Counted from the first letter of the stretch, positions 52,109 to 60,993 are shown. The stretch: DNA of 64,000 bases from JBBQFI01 sp038321775 (GCA_038321775.1 JBBQFI010000007.1:139042-203041), one strand, 5' to 3'. Notes: a model not told the origin generated them from the sequence alone. Numbers and translations: made by a program.

Positions 52109-53281
52109 ATGAGCATACGTCTGTTGGTCAGTATCAGCTTAGCCGTCATTATCATTGCCGGCGTCACGATTCAACCTGCCCTTGCCGACGCCGCGTGCAC
52201 TGGCACATTCTGCGTGGATGGCGGTGGAAACGGCAACATCGCCAGTGCAACCTATACAACGGTTGGCGGGGGCAATGCGAACTCTGCCACCAATTTAGGG
52301 GCGACGATCGGCGGCGGCCATAGCAACCTTGGCAGCGCCTTCTATACGACGATAGCCGGTGGCTACGAGGGCGAGGCCAGCGGCAACTACGCGACGGTAG
52401 GCGGTGGTGAGTACAACACTGCAAAAGCCAACAATGCGACGATCGCTGGAGGCTATGGTAACTACGTATCGGCGGAAAGCGCGACGGTGGCAGGCGGGTC
52501 CGGCAACTTCGTCAGCGGCACCTACGCAACTGTTGCCGGGGGACAGAGCAACGCGGCCAGTGGCCCCTATGCCAGTGTGGGAGGCGGACGCAGCAACACC
52601 GCCAGCGCCATCTATGCCATGGTTCCAGGCGGCTACGCTAACACGGCCAGCGGCCCCTATGCCAGTGTGGCAGGCGGACGCAGCAACACCGCCAGCGCCG
52701 GCTATGCCACGGTTCCAGGCGGCTACGCCAACACAGCCAGTGGCCTCTACAGCTTCGCTGCCGGCCGCCAGGCAAAAGCCACACAGAACGGCAGCTTCGT
52801 CTGGGGCGACAGCACGGCCACCTATATCAGCTCGACCGTGCCCAACCAGTTCATCGCTCGTGCCAGTGGTGGCGTCCGCTTCTACTCCAATGCGGCAGCG
52901 ACAACTGGCGTCTTTCTGCCTGCTGGCGGTGGTGCCTGGTCCAACCTCTCCGACCGCAGCATGAAGGACAACTTTGCTGCCGTAGACAGCAGTAGCATCC
53001 TGGAGCGAGTGGCCTCCATGCCGATCCGGCGATGGAACTACAAATCGCAGGATGCCAGCGTCAAGCACATCGGTCCGACGGCGCAGGATTTCGCGGCTGC
53101 CTTTGGCGTAGGAGAGAACGACACCACCATCAGCACCGTCGATGCCGATGGCGTCGCACTCGCTGCTATTCAGGGGCTATATCAAGAAAACCAGCAACTC
53201 AAGCGCGACCTCGCGGCGCTCAAGGCTCAGGTCAATGCCATCGCCCGCCCCTCGGTCCCACGCCGACACCCTGACCGATGA
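52109..53281 (+). CDS. YadA-head-like surface protein with peptidase S74 chaperone
   Basis: 390 residues. A signal peptide (IRLLVSISLAVIIIAGVTIQ) is followed by ten or more copies of a 14-residue YadA-head unit (YATVPGGYANTASG, YASVGGGRSNTASA) from residue 40 to 205. Residues 285-375 carry an intramolecular chaperone/S74 domain: NLSDRSMKDNFAAVDSSSIL, MPIRRWNYKSQ, IGPTAQDFAAAFGV with the expected Ser and a QGLYQENQQLKRDL coil. S74 domains trimerise and cut themselves off. It should form a trimeric fibre. GC-rich and repetitive, unlike its neighbours; possibly acquired. Confidence 0.88.
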   Translation: MSIRLLVSISLAVIIIAGVTIQPALADAACTGTFCVDGGGNGNIASATYTTVGGGNANSATNLGATIGGGHSNLGSAFYTTIAGGYEGEASGNYATVGGGEYNTAKANNATIAGGYGNYVSAESATVAGGSGNFVSGTYATVAGGQSNAASGPYASVGGGRSNTASAIYAMVPGGYANTASGPYASVAGGRSNTASAGYATVPGGYANTASGLYSFAAGRQAKATQNGSFVWGDSTATYISSTVPNQFIARASGGVRFYSNAAATTGVFLPAGGGAWSNLSDRSMKDNFAAVDSSSILERVASMPIRRWNYKSQDASVKHIGPTAQDFAAAFGVGENDTTISTVDADGVALAAIQGLYQENQQLKRDLAALKAQVNAIARPSVPRRHPDR

Positions 53282-53564
53282 CGCAGCAGCACTCCGAATA
53301 AGGAGGCTGGCCAACGCCTGCAGGCGCGCCGGCACGCGCGATACGATGCACCTCTGCGATGGGAATTGGGAACACGTGACGGTCTCTCGGGTCTGTTGGT
53401 TGAATGGGGCGATCGTACTCATCAAGCGCATTGCTCCAGAAGCTATTCAGCGCGATTTGGGCAAACTCATCCGCGTCACGATCGGAAACGAGCTCGTGAG
53501 TCGCGGCTCCGCCTAACGACACGAATAATAGCCAGGCTAGCGAGGTGATGACAACGAGCTTCAT
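53232..53564 (-). CDS. secreted hypothetical protein, weakly supported
   Basis: 110 residues from the Met at 53564 (MKLVVITSLAWLLFVSLGGA), which looks like a signal peptide. The middle (DADEFAQIALNSFWSNALDE) is protein-like. The last 15-20 residues are Gly/Arg-rich and overlap the end of the S74 gene on the other strand by 50 bp, so the true end may be damaged. Confidence 0.35.
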   Translation of the reverse strand: MKLVVITSLAWLLFVSLGGAATHELVSDRDADEFAQIALNSFWSNALDEYDRPIQPTDPRDRHVFPIPIAEVHRIARAGAPAGVGQPPYSECCCVIGQGVGVGPRGGRWH

Positions 53565-53677
53565 AGGCCTACGACATAAGATTAGCCAGAGTGCAATCAT
53601 GCCTTCTCTCAACACTCATCCATCAACCCTCAACATCCTTAGAATAATCATCGGCTGAACGACAAACTGGTCTTCAT

Positions 53678-54232
53678 CTAAGTCGCCGCTTTAGGAGCGC
53701 TGAGGCTTTTGCTATAGAACCCGGACCTATCGAAGCAGCAAGGGCGGCGCTTCCCGGCCACAAGCATCGAGCAGGCATTTTTGATCCGACGCGTGCGCGT
53801 CTCCAGCTGTTTGGCGGAGGTAATCCAGTGGATCCAATCTCGGCGCGCCATGGGCGTGATGTCCGACCACAACGCCCGCGCCTTCGGGGCGGCCGCGAAA
53901 GCCTTCCGCAGATCTGTCGGCACCTTCGGTTCCGGTTCCTCTGCCATCGGCGCGATCTCCAGCGTGACGACGTCGCCTGCGCCTGCCTTCGCACCTTCGC
54001 TCATCTTCCGGTTCACTTTGAGCCAGTGACCTTTTTGGCCATCTGGCTCGAGCGTAGCTCGAAAGGCGAAACCATTGATGGTACCTTCGACCGTCGTCAT
54101 GCCCCGCGAGGGGAGCTTCGCGCTGGCGTCCTTTGGCAGAGTGAGAAAGCTCCAGGAGCCGACCTTCGTGGTCGCCTCCGGTTGGAAGAGTTTCGCTTTG
54201 AAACGGATCTTAGTAGAAGTGGTTTTGGTCAT
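53678..54232 (-). CDS. DUF1905-YdeI family protein
   Basis: 184 residues. The N-terminal DUF1905 domain (IRFKAKLFQPEATTKVGSWS, FLTLP, GMTTVEGTINGFAFRATLEP, GHWLKVNRKM) is followed by the YdeI/OmpD-associated C-terminus (PTDLRKAFAAAPKARALWSD, WIHWITSAKQLETRTRRI). This fusion is common in soil bacteria, with no established function. The last residues (CCFDRSGFYSKSLSAPKAAT) look non-conserved and may come from a shifted stop. Confidence 0.88.
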   Translation of the reverse strand: MTKTTSTKIRFKAKLFQPEATTKVGSWSFLTLPKDASAKLPSRGMTTVEGTINGFAFRATLEPDGQKGHWLKVNRKMSEGAKAGAGDVVTLEIAPMAEEPEPKVPTDLRKAFAAAPKARALWSDITPMARRDWIHWITSAKQLETRTRRIKNACSMLVAGKRRPCCFDRSGFYSKSLSAPKAAT

Positions 54233-54442
54233 TTTTGCTTGGTATCAATGATAGGAATTTGTTTTTTGGATGCTGCGCAGCTCACTTGCGCAACGATGTC
54301 GTATTCGATGCACATGCAGTAGGTGTGCCTAACGAGACGGAGATGAGCGACCGCTCTCCGCGGCGAGTGAGTCTCATTTGTATTTTCTACTTTCTACCTT
54401 CAACTTTTCGCTTTTCTTTCTACGGCTGGCTCCTTCGCTTGG

Positions 54443-54976
54443 TTAGACTCGCCGATGGCGTTCGCGGCGCAAAGCGAGAAGCATACGAAGGATGAACAGC
54501 GGCTTCGGTGGGATCCAACCGAGCTGCTTCGCCATGCCGAGATCGTCCCGGACCGCGTCGTGCTCCGAAATCCGTCCATCCTTCACCGTGAACCAGTGGG
54601 TCTGATAGACCGCGAAGCTTCGCCCATTTGATGGGAAAGCCTCCGTCACTTTGCCGGTCGGAGAATCATGCACCACAAACGGGCCATGCTGGCGAGCCTG
54701 CAAAGTAACGCGTGCCACAGCTCGATCCCCAGTTACCAGCACCTCATGAAACTCAAATCGCATCTCGGTAAAAGCACGGTGCAGCCAGCGAATGGTGGCT
54801 TTCAATGCTTCTGGGCCACGGCCGCGCGCATCCATTGGCTCGTCGGCACAGCGATGATTGAAAAAATCTGGCGACACATTTCGTTCCGCAGCGGCGAAAT
54901 CGGCCCGAGCAGTTAGCTCGAGATGTTCGCGCACTAACTGCTCAACCGTGCCATCTGCCGCTGAAGTAACACTCAT
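54443..54976 (-). CDS. SnoaL-like ester cyclase family protein
   Basis: 177 residues of the NTF2-like fold: VREHLELTARADFAAAERNV, FFNHRCADEPMDARGRGPEA, RWLHRAFTEMRFEFHEVLVT, and YQTHWFTVKDGRISEHDAVR, the usual order in the SnoaL-like polyketide cyclase/ester cyclase group. Members act as small-molecule cyclases or isomerases; the substrate here is unknown. The C-terminus is basic (LLALRRERHRRV). Confidence 0.85.
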   Translation of the reverse strand: MSVTSAADGTVEQLVREHLELTARADFAAAERNVSPDFFNHRCADEPMDARGRGPEALKATIRWLHRAFTEMRFEFHEVLVTGDRAVARVTLQARQHGPFVVHDSPTGKVTEAFPSNGRSFAVYQTHWFTVKDGRISEHDAVRDDLGMAKQLGWIPPKPLFILRMLLALRRERHRRV

Positions 54977-55098
54977 AGCCTAACGAGAATTGTGCGAAAC
55001 TTCGCAATTAATTACCAAAAACTCTTTTTAGAATACGGCGGGGAAGGGGAAGGCAGAGAAACATCTTCGTGGCGCGAAGTTAGCTCGCAGAGCGAAAC

Positions 55099-55332
55099 TT
55101 GAAAAGCAAAAAACGCCGGAAGAAAAGTCCTTCCCGGCGCTTTATCAATGTAGGAGGGACCTCAGTGTCCCGAGTCGTCCCAACGGGCTCGCTCTTTGAA
55201 ACTCTGTCTCAAGCGACCGTATCACGGCGGCAAGGCTTAATGACCGAGGATGATCACAAGCGAATTTACGAAGCCGCCGAAAAGCAAAGCCGGATGCTCA
55301 GGGAATTAGGTAAATCGTTGACCGAAGGTTGA
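55099..55332 (+). CDS. small basic hypothetical protein
   Basis: 77 residues from a TTG, with a Lys/Arg-rich start (KSKKRRKKSPSRRF) and a helical end (TEDDHKRIYEAAEKQSRMLR). The second half looks protein-like, including a possible coiled segment. No family recognised. A short GC-rich hairpin region (CCGCCTC...GAGGCGG, 55409-55445) lies downstream. Confidence 0.4.
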   Translation: MKSKKRRKKSPSRRFINVGGTSVSRVVPTGSLFETLSQATVSRRQGLMTEDDHKRIYEAAEKQSRMLRELGKSLTEG

Positions 55333-55613
55333 GCGTTGAAAGAGGGAGAAGATCCGAATTCAGCGACCCTCAACACTCAACCAAAAACCCTCAACCTCTT
55401 AAGAGAGTCACCGCCTCCCAAACTCCGGGGAGATGTGAGAGGCGGCTTTGTTCCCCCCAGAACAAATCGAGAATGGCGGGAATTGTTGCGCGAGTCCAGT
55501 AGAAAAGGGGCTATTTGAAAATGACGTCAAAAATCTATGCGGCCGCGTCCGTCATTGACTGCTGAAGCGGATTAAGCTTGAGACGAGCTCAATATGGTTC
55601 CAAAATCGACAAA

Positions 55614-57872
55614 ATGTCCCCTGATACTGCTGCTGATGCTCTCGACGCTTTAATTAAAGAGTTCAATTCGTTTTGCAGTAGAGCAGGCGAACTAAGCGAA
55701 GCGGACACTCGTGTTAAGGTAATAGATAGAGTTCTCGTTGAGATTCTAGGCTGGCCAGAAGCAAACATTACAAGAGAAAAGCACGTAGTTGACCGAGGCT
55801 ATATTGATTATACCTTCATAGTTCGGGAACGCCGCTACATCGCGCTGGAAGCTAAGCGAGAGGGGAAAGCATTCAAACTTCCGGGAGACGGAAAGCATCG
55901 ATCTCTCAAGCTCTCAGGGCCGCTTTTGTCGGAGACAGCCGTCAAAGAAGCTATTGTTCAAGTCCGTAGTTATTGTTCTGAACAAGGAATTCGATTTGCA
56001 ATCGTAACAAATGGTTACGCGTGGATCATATTTCGCGCCCTGCGGGAAGATGTACCATGGCGCGATGCTCAAGCTACCGTCTTTCCGAGTCTGGAACACA
56101 TCCAGGAGCATTTCACCGAATTTTGGAATCTATTGGCGTACGAAAGCATCTGTGCGAGATCGTTGGAATCGGAGTTTGTTTCACAACTAAGAATCCAGCG
56201 CCACTTACACCGTGTAACTGACGTCCTGTGGAACGCCGATCTGCCTTTACAACGTAATCGGTTACATCAGCAACTCGACCCGCTTATATCAGCGGTTTTC
56301 GAAGATATAGCAGATCAAGCACAGATTGAAATCCTACAATCCTGTTATGTACACTCCCACAGTTTGGAAATAGTCGCGCAGGATCTGGGGATCGTGATTA
56401 CCGACGAGGTACCTAAATTTCTCGAACGAGAAGGAGCCGTCCAGATTCGTATGGGGGCGGACGATGCCGGTGATTTTGAAGTGATGATGTCCACTGAATC
56501 AGGGGGGCGCCTGGGGAATCTATGTTTGCTGCTTGGTGGCATCGGTTCTGGCAAGACAACATTCCTTAGAAGATATCAGCGTACCGTGGGGAAGGAGTTG
56601 CTGGATAAAAAAACAATTTGGTTTTCGGTAGATTTTTTTGGTACGCCCTTAGATCCCCACGAACTGGAACCGTTTGTCTGGCGCAATGTTTTGGGCCAGC
56701 TGCGGTCTAGGTACGACTCGGATAGACTCGAAATCCGAAAGAATCTCAAAAACATTTACAAGCCCGAGATTCGTGCGTTGGAGGAAACGGTGTTACGGCA
56801 CGCTAAGAAGCACACTGATGAATACGAGCAGTTGCTCTCGCCTTACCTCGAGAAATGGCAGGCTGACATTTCCAATTATGTCCCACGCCTTCTTGCCGTC
56901 GCTCAACCGCATCGAAATATTAAACCAGTACTATTTATAGATAATGTTGACCAATTGGCATCTTCATACCAGGCGCAGATTTTCCTTTTGGCCCAGCGCA
57001 TCACGCAGCGAATCGGCTCCATAACAATTATTGCGCTCCGGGAGGAGTCTTACTACACGGCCAGCGTGCAGCGTACTTTCACGGCTTCGACGAATCACAA
57101 ATTCCACATCGCTTCTCCGCGTTTCCTACATCTTATTCGAAATCGCATCGATTACTCGCGCAAACTGCTTAAGACACCGGAGACGGAAGCTCTGCCCCTT
57201 CCTGAACGAGATGCGGCGTTCAGAGATGATATATCGGACTTTCTTAGCATCGCTGAGGACTCGATCCTCGAAGGAAGCAAACAGATCGTTTATTTCGTGG
57301 ACGCTCTTTGCTTTGGCAATATGCGGTTAGCGCTGCAGATGTTTACGACATTTCTTGCCTCGGGCGTCACCGACGTGGGAAAGATGCTTCACATCTATCG
57401 GCGAGATGGAAGATATGTTATCGCGTATCATGAGTTCGTTAAGTCGATCATGCTTGGCGATCGGAAGTATTACAAAGAAATTGCTAGTCCAATTCTCAAT
57501 GTGTTCGATTGCGGAATTGAAAGGAATTCGAGCCATTTCACTGCCCTTCGATTGCTTCGATTTTTGGTGAAGTGCCGTGGGCAGAACACCGTTGAGGGAC
57601 GCGGCTATTTTGATATTGGCCGAGCAGCTGCGGCCTTTGAGGATGTCTTTGATAACAGCGAAGATTTTGAGAAGACTTTAGATAGGCTTGTTCAACGGCA
57701 GCTCGTTGAAGTCAACACGAGGTCGATAGAGTCAGCCGCCGCCGCAAGCCACGTCCGCGTCACGTCGGCTGGTTGGTATTATCATCGCCGTCTAGCTCAA
57801 TCTTTTGTCTATTTGGATTTGGTTCTTCAAGATACACCGCTTAACAACCTACCTCGCGAAGCATCTGCGTGA
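55614..57872 (+). CDS. PD-(D/E)xK nuclease fused to P-loop ATPase (defence-type)
   Basis: 752 residues from the ATG at 55614; a TTG at 55578 is also open. The N-terminus resembles the type I HsdR N-terminal nuclease: YIDYTFIV (Asp 65) and IALEAKRE (Glu 79, Lys 81), after RVKVIDRVLVEILGW. Residues 304-320 hold Walker A (LGGIGSGKTTFLRRY) and 439-446 Walker B (VLFIDNVDQL), of the STAND/AAA-like class, followed by a helical region. Fusions of this plan are suspected phage-defence sensors and effectors. The reading frame appears to end early: the natural continuation lies in the next frame (57842-58221). Confidence 0.8.
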   Translation: MSPDTAADALDALIKEFNSFCSRAGELSEADTRVKVIDRVLVEILGWPEANITREKHVVDRGYIDYTFIVRERRYIALEAKREGKAFKLPGDGKHRSLKLSGPLLSETAVKEAIVQVRSYCSEQGIRFAIVTNGYAWIIFRALREDVPWRDAQATVFPSLEHIQEHFTEFWNLLAYESICARSLESEFVSQLRIQRHLHRVTDVLWNADLPLQRNRLHQQLDPLISAVFEDIADQAQIEILQSCYVHSHSLEIVAQDLGIVITDEVPKFLEREGAVQIRMGADDAGDFEVMMSTESGGRLGNLCLLLGGIGSGKTTFLRRYQRTVGKELLDKKTIWFSVDFFGTPLDPHELEPFVWRNVLGQLRSRYDSDRLEIRKNLKNIYKPEIRALEETVLRHAKKHTDEYEQLLSPYLEKWQADISNYVPRLLAVAQPHRNIKPVLFIDNVDQLASSYQAQIFLLAQRITQRIGSITIIALREESYYTASVQRTFTASTNHKFHIASPRFLHLIRNRIDYSRKLLKTPETEALPLPERDAAFRDDISDFLSIAEDSILEGSKQIVYFVDALCFGNMRLALQMFTTFLASGVTDVGKMLHIYRRDGRYVIAYHEFVKSIMLGDRKYYKEIASPILNVFDCGIERNSSHFTALRLLRFLVKCRGQNTVEGRGYFDIGRAAAAFEDVFDNSEDFEKTLDRLVQRQLVEVNTRSIESAAAASHVRVTSAGWYYHRRLAQSFVYLDLVLQDTPLNNLPREASA

Positions 57873-58221
57873 TTCGGTTTACAAAGTCGACAATCTTAAC
57901 GATCCGGAGGCGGACAAAGTTCAGCGAACCAATGCCAGGTTCGATCGCGTCTATCGTTTTATTGACTACCTCGAAACTGAAGAGAACTCCGAACACGATC
58001 AGTATGGCCTTTCGCAACTGGATAGCGTGTTCGCGGAAAAATTTGTCCCCACTATTCGCAATGCCTTCGATTTCCAGCGACAACATATTGGTCGCAGAAT
58101 TGCCGAGAACCGTGAGAAATACATTGATGACTCACTTCAGACGTTCTCGGAGCTTGATCGAGCTGAATTGAATACGCTCCTTGGAGAGCGTGGGAGTGAT
58201 GCTGAGGAAGGAACATTTTGA
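57842..58221 (+). pseudogene. displaced C-terminal part of the nuclease-ATPase gene
   Basis: Starting in the last codons of the preceding frame, the +1 frame reads LAKHLRDSVYKVDNLNDPEA through RTNARFDRVYRFIDYLETEE to GERGSDAEEGTF, about 120 protein-like residues with no start of their own. The preceding frame turns into NNLPREASA and stops, a non-conserved look. A one-base insertion near 57840 would explain it. A programmed shift or separate gene is less likely. Confidence 0.6.
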
Positions 58222-58299
58222 TGATCGTTTCGATAATGCGCTGCGGGCCTTAGAAAGCAAAGAGAGCAGAGCGGCTGCATCTGGTTAGGCCGATTTGCA

Positions 58300-58842
58300 T
58301 CAGCGGACTTCATCGTGGCGGAGCAACTCGAAATCTGTAGCTACGACAACTGGTTCGCCCGAGCTACCATTTGTTCGCAATTGTAAAACGCCCTCCACCC
58401 GAATGAGGTCTCCAGATTCGAGGCGTTGTAGGCGCGCAGCGAGGGTACTATCACCTCCGGGAAGAGCGACGAGAAGCTTGTCGTCTTGCACGCGCAGCAT
58501 ATTAGGCCCGGCGTCCGGATCCAGACCAGACACCAAGACCTCCCAGCTGACTCGAAAGCCCAAATACTCCGCTGACTGTATCTGGTCTGCCCAAAGCCTA
58601 TGAAGGAATTGGTCAACGTTGAGTCGAAGCTGCCGCGGGGCGGCATATGTTGTAGAGACAGATAACGCGGGGGATGACGCTGCCGGTGAACCCGTAGCAG
58701 CAGAGGATGCTGCGATCGGCTCGTTCGCAGGTCCTTTAGTCACCCGCGTGGGTGAATCACGAAAGTAGGCGAGATAAGCGACAAGACCACCTCCGAAAAG
58801 GAATACGATGAGCGAATCGACGATCCAGTGGCGTTGCTTCAT
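58300..58842 (-). CDS. hypothetical membrane-anchored protein with OB-fold-like end
   Basis: 180 residues from the Met at 58842. One N-terminal membrane segment (WIVDSLIVFLFGGGLVAYLA), a Ser/Ala-rich linker, then a domain with LNVDQFLHRLWADQIQSAEY, FRVSWEVLVSGL, LLVALPGGDSTLAARLQRLE and GDLIRVEGVLQLRTN, the strand order of an OB-fold (tRNA_anti-like). Localised to the membrane with the domain outside or in the periplasm. No partner seen. Confidence 0.65.
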   Translation of the reverse strand: MKQRHWIVDSLIVFLFGGGLVAYLAYFRDSPTRVTKGPANEPIAASSAATGSPAASSPALSVSTTYAAPRQLRLNVDQFLHRLWADQIQSAEYLGFRVSWEVLVSGLDPDAGPNMLRVQDDKLLVALPGGDSTLAARLQRLESGDLIRVEGVLQLRTNGSSGEPVVVATDFELLRHDEVR

Positions 58843-59151
58843 AGCGCGTAGTACGAACCTAACGAGACTCAAGATGAGCGGCCGTGCGATATAGAAATGA
58901 CGTTGGCATTCTCTCCAAACTAGACATAAGGATGAAGACGAATGGAGCGAGCTGGGAAGCCGTGAAATGAATGGGCAAGCCGAGAGGTCGAGCGAACGGG
59001 AGTAAGTGAGTCATTCGCTGCATTAGCTGGTTAGACCCGCGGCTCATTCTGTAAAAAACGCGGAGTAGCTTTCCGTGCATCGCCAAATGCCGTTAATTCG
59101 CCGCATCTCGTAATAAGCCGCGGGACAACTACCAGCCGTCGGCGCATCTTG

Positions 59152-59397
59152 TCAAGTCGAACCAGACCCCTCTGCGGCGAGGATCTTCAGCGTGTTGTGG
59201 CCCGCAACATCAATAGATCTGACCGAACAACATTTGTAATCTTTGGAGAAATGTGTCCGACATGCAGCAGCCGCGGTGCGCAGATCCTCTCGGGAGATGG
59301 CCCACACGGCACCATAAGCTGGAATATCTCCAACGTGTGTGGCGCATCTGGCGCATAGCGAGGCAGCCAAAAAGCAGGTAAGCGTGGTCGTACGCAC
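59152..59397 (-). CDS. small secreted hypothetical protein
   Basis: 81 residues from a GTG: a leader (LTCFLAASLCARCATHVGDI) that may be a lipoprotein signal, then a Cys-rich mature part (TAAAACRTHFSKDYKCCSVR) and an Ala/Gly end. Only moderately convincing. Confidence 0.4.
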   Translation of the reverse strand: MRTTTLTCFLAASLCARCATHVGDIPAYGAVWAISREDLRTAAAACRTHFSKDYKCCSVRSIDVAGHNTLKILAAEGSGST

Positions 59398-59539
59398 TAG
59401 GTCTAACTCGAATTCGCCGAAAGTTTGTAATTAAAGGCGAACATTTGTTCGTCTATCACGACTTTAAAGGAGAGGCAGGAGAATGGGGGCATTGGTGGGT
59501 GCAAGTTTACATGCGGTTATTTTCTGAAGGCAAGCATTT

Positions 59540-59660
59540 CGTCAGAAGTCAGAACACGACGCGGCGGGACTGCGTCGGGTAGACGGTACAGCCGCGCTGG
59601 GTAACGGTGCGAAGGGGGCGAGCGGAGCATCAAGTCGGAAGTCGGATGACGGAGGTCAGA
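59540..59660. repeat. dispersed intergenic repeat, copy 3 (reverse orientation)
   Basis: Contains GAACACGACGCGGCGGGACT, CGGGTAGACGGTACAGCCG and TCAAGTCGGAAGTCGG, the reverse complement of the blocks at 545-655 and 2470-2645. It fills most of the gene-free stretch 59398-59740. Confidence 0.6.
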
Positions 59661-59740
59661 ACTGGAGAAGAAAAACAATTGCTCTGAGAGCATCGAACTC
59701 TACCGGATGAATTGTCAATATCGCGTATCCTTGGTGTGTG

Positions 59741-59920
59741 ATGAGGGATTTGGAACCTACAGAATCCGATTTTGACGATAATGGCGCGTTGAGCCGGGAA
59801 TTTTTGCTGCGGCGCGGAGTCTGTTGTGAGAACGACTGCCGCAACTGTCCATACGGTTACAAAGCCAAAGAATCGCCGGAAGGAGGGCGCAAGAGTAAGA
59901 CAAAGAGCGCGTCGCAATGA
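59741..59920 (+). CDS. DUF5522-like small Cys-rich protein
   Basis: 59 residues from the ATG at 59741. The hallmark is the block RRGVCCENDCRNCPYGYK (CC-x3-C-x2-C-P), found in very short conserved proteins of unknown role. It ends Lys/Ser-rich. It overlaps the start of the cobalamin-binding gene by four bases (ATGA), so the two are translationally coupled. Confidence 0.78.
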   Translation: MRDLEPTESDFDDNGALSREFLLRRGVCCENDCRNCPYGYKAKESPEGGRKSKTKSASQ

Positions 59921-60993
59921 TGAAGCGCATTGTTTCTTTGTTGCCGGCCGCGACTGAGATCGTGGCGGCACTGGGGCTGATCGAAAATGTGGTCGGCGTT
60001 TCCCATGAATGCGATTTTCCGGAAAAAACCAGGTCGAAGCCGCGCGTGACGCATTGCCCGATTCACGGTGCTGGCCTAACGAGTAAAGCAGTGGACGCGT
60101 GGGTGCGGGAAGCTTTGCATCAGCGCGGCACGATCTACGAGATCGATGAAGCGCTTCTGCGCGAGTTGCGGCCAGATCTTATCCTAACACAGAAGCTGTG
60201 CGATGTTTGTGCGGTAAATTATGGGTCGGTGGCGCGCCTGGCTGCTACTCTGCCCGGCTCGCCAGAAGTAGTAAGTCTCGAGCCGTCGAGCTTGTCGGAC
60301 ATTTTCGGTGACATTCGTCGCGTAGCGGAAGTTTGCGGCGTTCCTGAGCGAGGCGAGGAAGTTGTCACGTCTTTGCGTGCGCGTGTGCAAACGGTCCGGA
60401 CACAGGCTGCGGAAGCCGAGCGTCGTCCCCACTGTTTTCTCATGGAATGGGTCGATCCGCCTTTCTGTTCGGGTCATTGGGGACCTGAGTTGGTTGAAAT
60501 TGCTGGCGGCTATGACTCGTTAGGTCGAAAGCACGAACCGTCCAGACAAATCGAATGGCAGCAGATCATCGATGCCAGGCCGGAAATCATCGTGCTTGCC
60601 CTATGCGGATATAACGTGGAGCGAGCCCGCCAGGATTATGAATTACTGCGAGGCTATCCAGCATTTGAGACGTTGCCGGCCGCGCAAACAGGAGAAATCT
60701 ATCTCACTGATGCAAACGCGTATTTCGCGCGTCCAGGTCCGCGGATCGTTGATAGTCTCGAACTGCTCGCCGGCGTGATGCATCCCGAAGTGTTTGCTGA
60801 GTTTGCCGGTCGACCATCGCAGATGGTGAGAGCGCTTGAAAATTCGGAATGCGGAATTCGGATTGCGGATTCGAGCAAGTGCAGTGAGCGAGATGCACGG
60901 CAAAGCGGAGGTGGTTACGGAGAGACCGAGGGACCGAGGAATGAAACTAGAGTGATGTTATGGAGTGGCCCAAACGTTCTTCGGAGATTCTAA
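59917..60993 (+). CDS. cobalamin-binding protein (BtuF-like, cytoplasmic form)
   Basis: 358 residues. The substrate-binding fold is recognisable: RIVSLLPAATEIVAALGLIE, GVSHECDFPEK, LRELRPDLILTQKLCDVCAV, FLMEWVDPPFCSGHWGPELV and ITLTDANAYFARPGPRIVDS-like end. There is no signal peptide, as in the cytoplasmic cobalamin-binding subgroup. The last 50 residues (LENSECGIRIADSSKCSERD) come from a GAATTCGGAATGCGGATTCGG-like repeat and look like read-through past the original stop. Coupled to the DUF5522-like gene upstream. Confidence 0.88.
   Translation: MMKRIVSLLPAATEIVAALGLIENVVGVSHECDFPEKTRSKPRVTHCPIHGAGLTSKAVDAWVREALHQRGTIYEIDEALLRELRPDLILTQKLCDVCAVNYGSVARLAATLPGSPEVVSLEPSSLSDIFGDIRRVAEVCGVPERGEEVVTSLRARVQTVRTQAAEAERRPHCFLMEWVDPPFCSGHWGPELVEIAGGYDSLGRKHEPSRQIEWQQIIDARPEIIVLALCGYNVERARQDYELLRGYPAFETLPAAQTGEIYLTDANAYFARPGPRIVDSLELLAGVMHPEVFAEFAGRPSQMVRALENSECGIRIADSSKCSERDARQSGGGYGETEGPRNETRVMLWSGPNVLRRF

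Noticed and set aside
51870..52112. Two short plus-strand frames ahead of the S74 gene (the second overlaps its start as ATGA)
   Set aside because: The minus strand of the same DNA encodes a recognisable fragment of a secreted DPxLELH domain, so the plus-strand frames are probably chance.
52295..53068. 257-codon minus-strand frame opposite the S74/YadA gene
   Set aside because: Low-complexity shadow of the repeat region; the plus strand has signal peptide and S74 domain.
58859..59086. 75-codon minus-strand frame before the OB-fold-like gene
   Set aside because: The region is intergenic filler with repeated GAGCGAACGGGAGTAAGTGAG-type sequence; no protein-like pattern.
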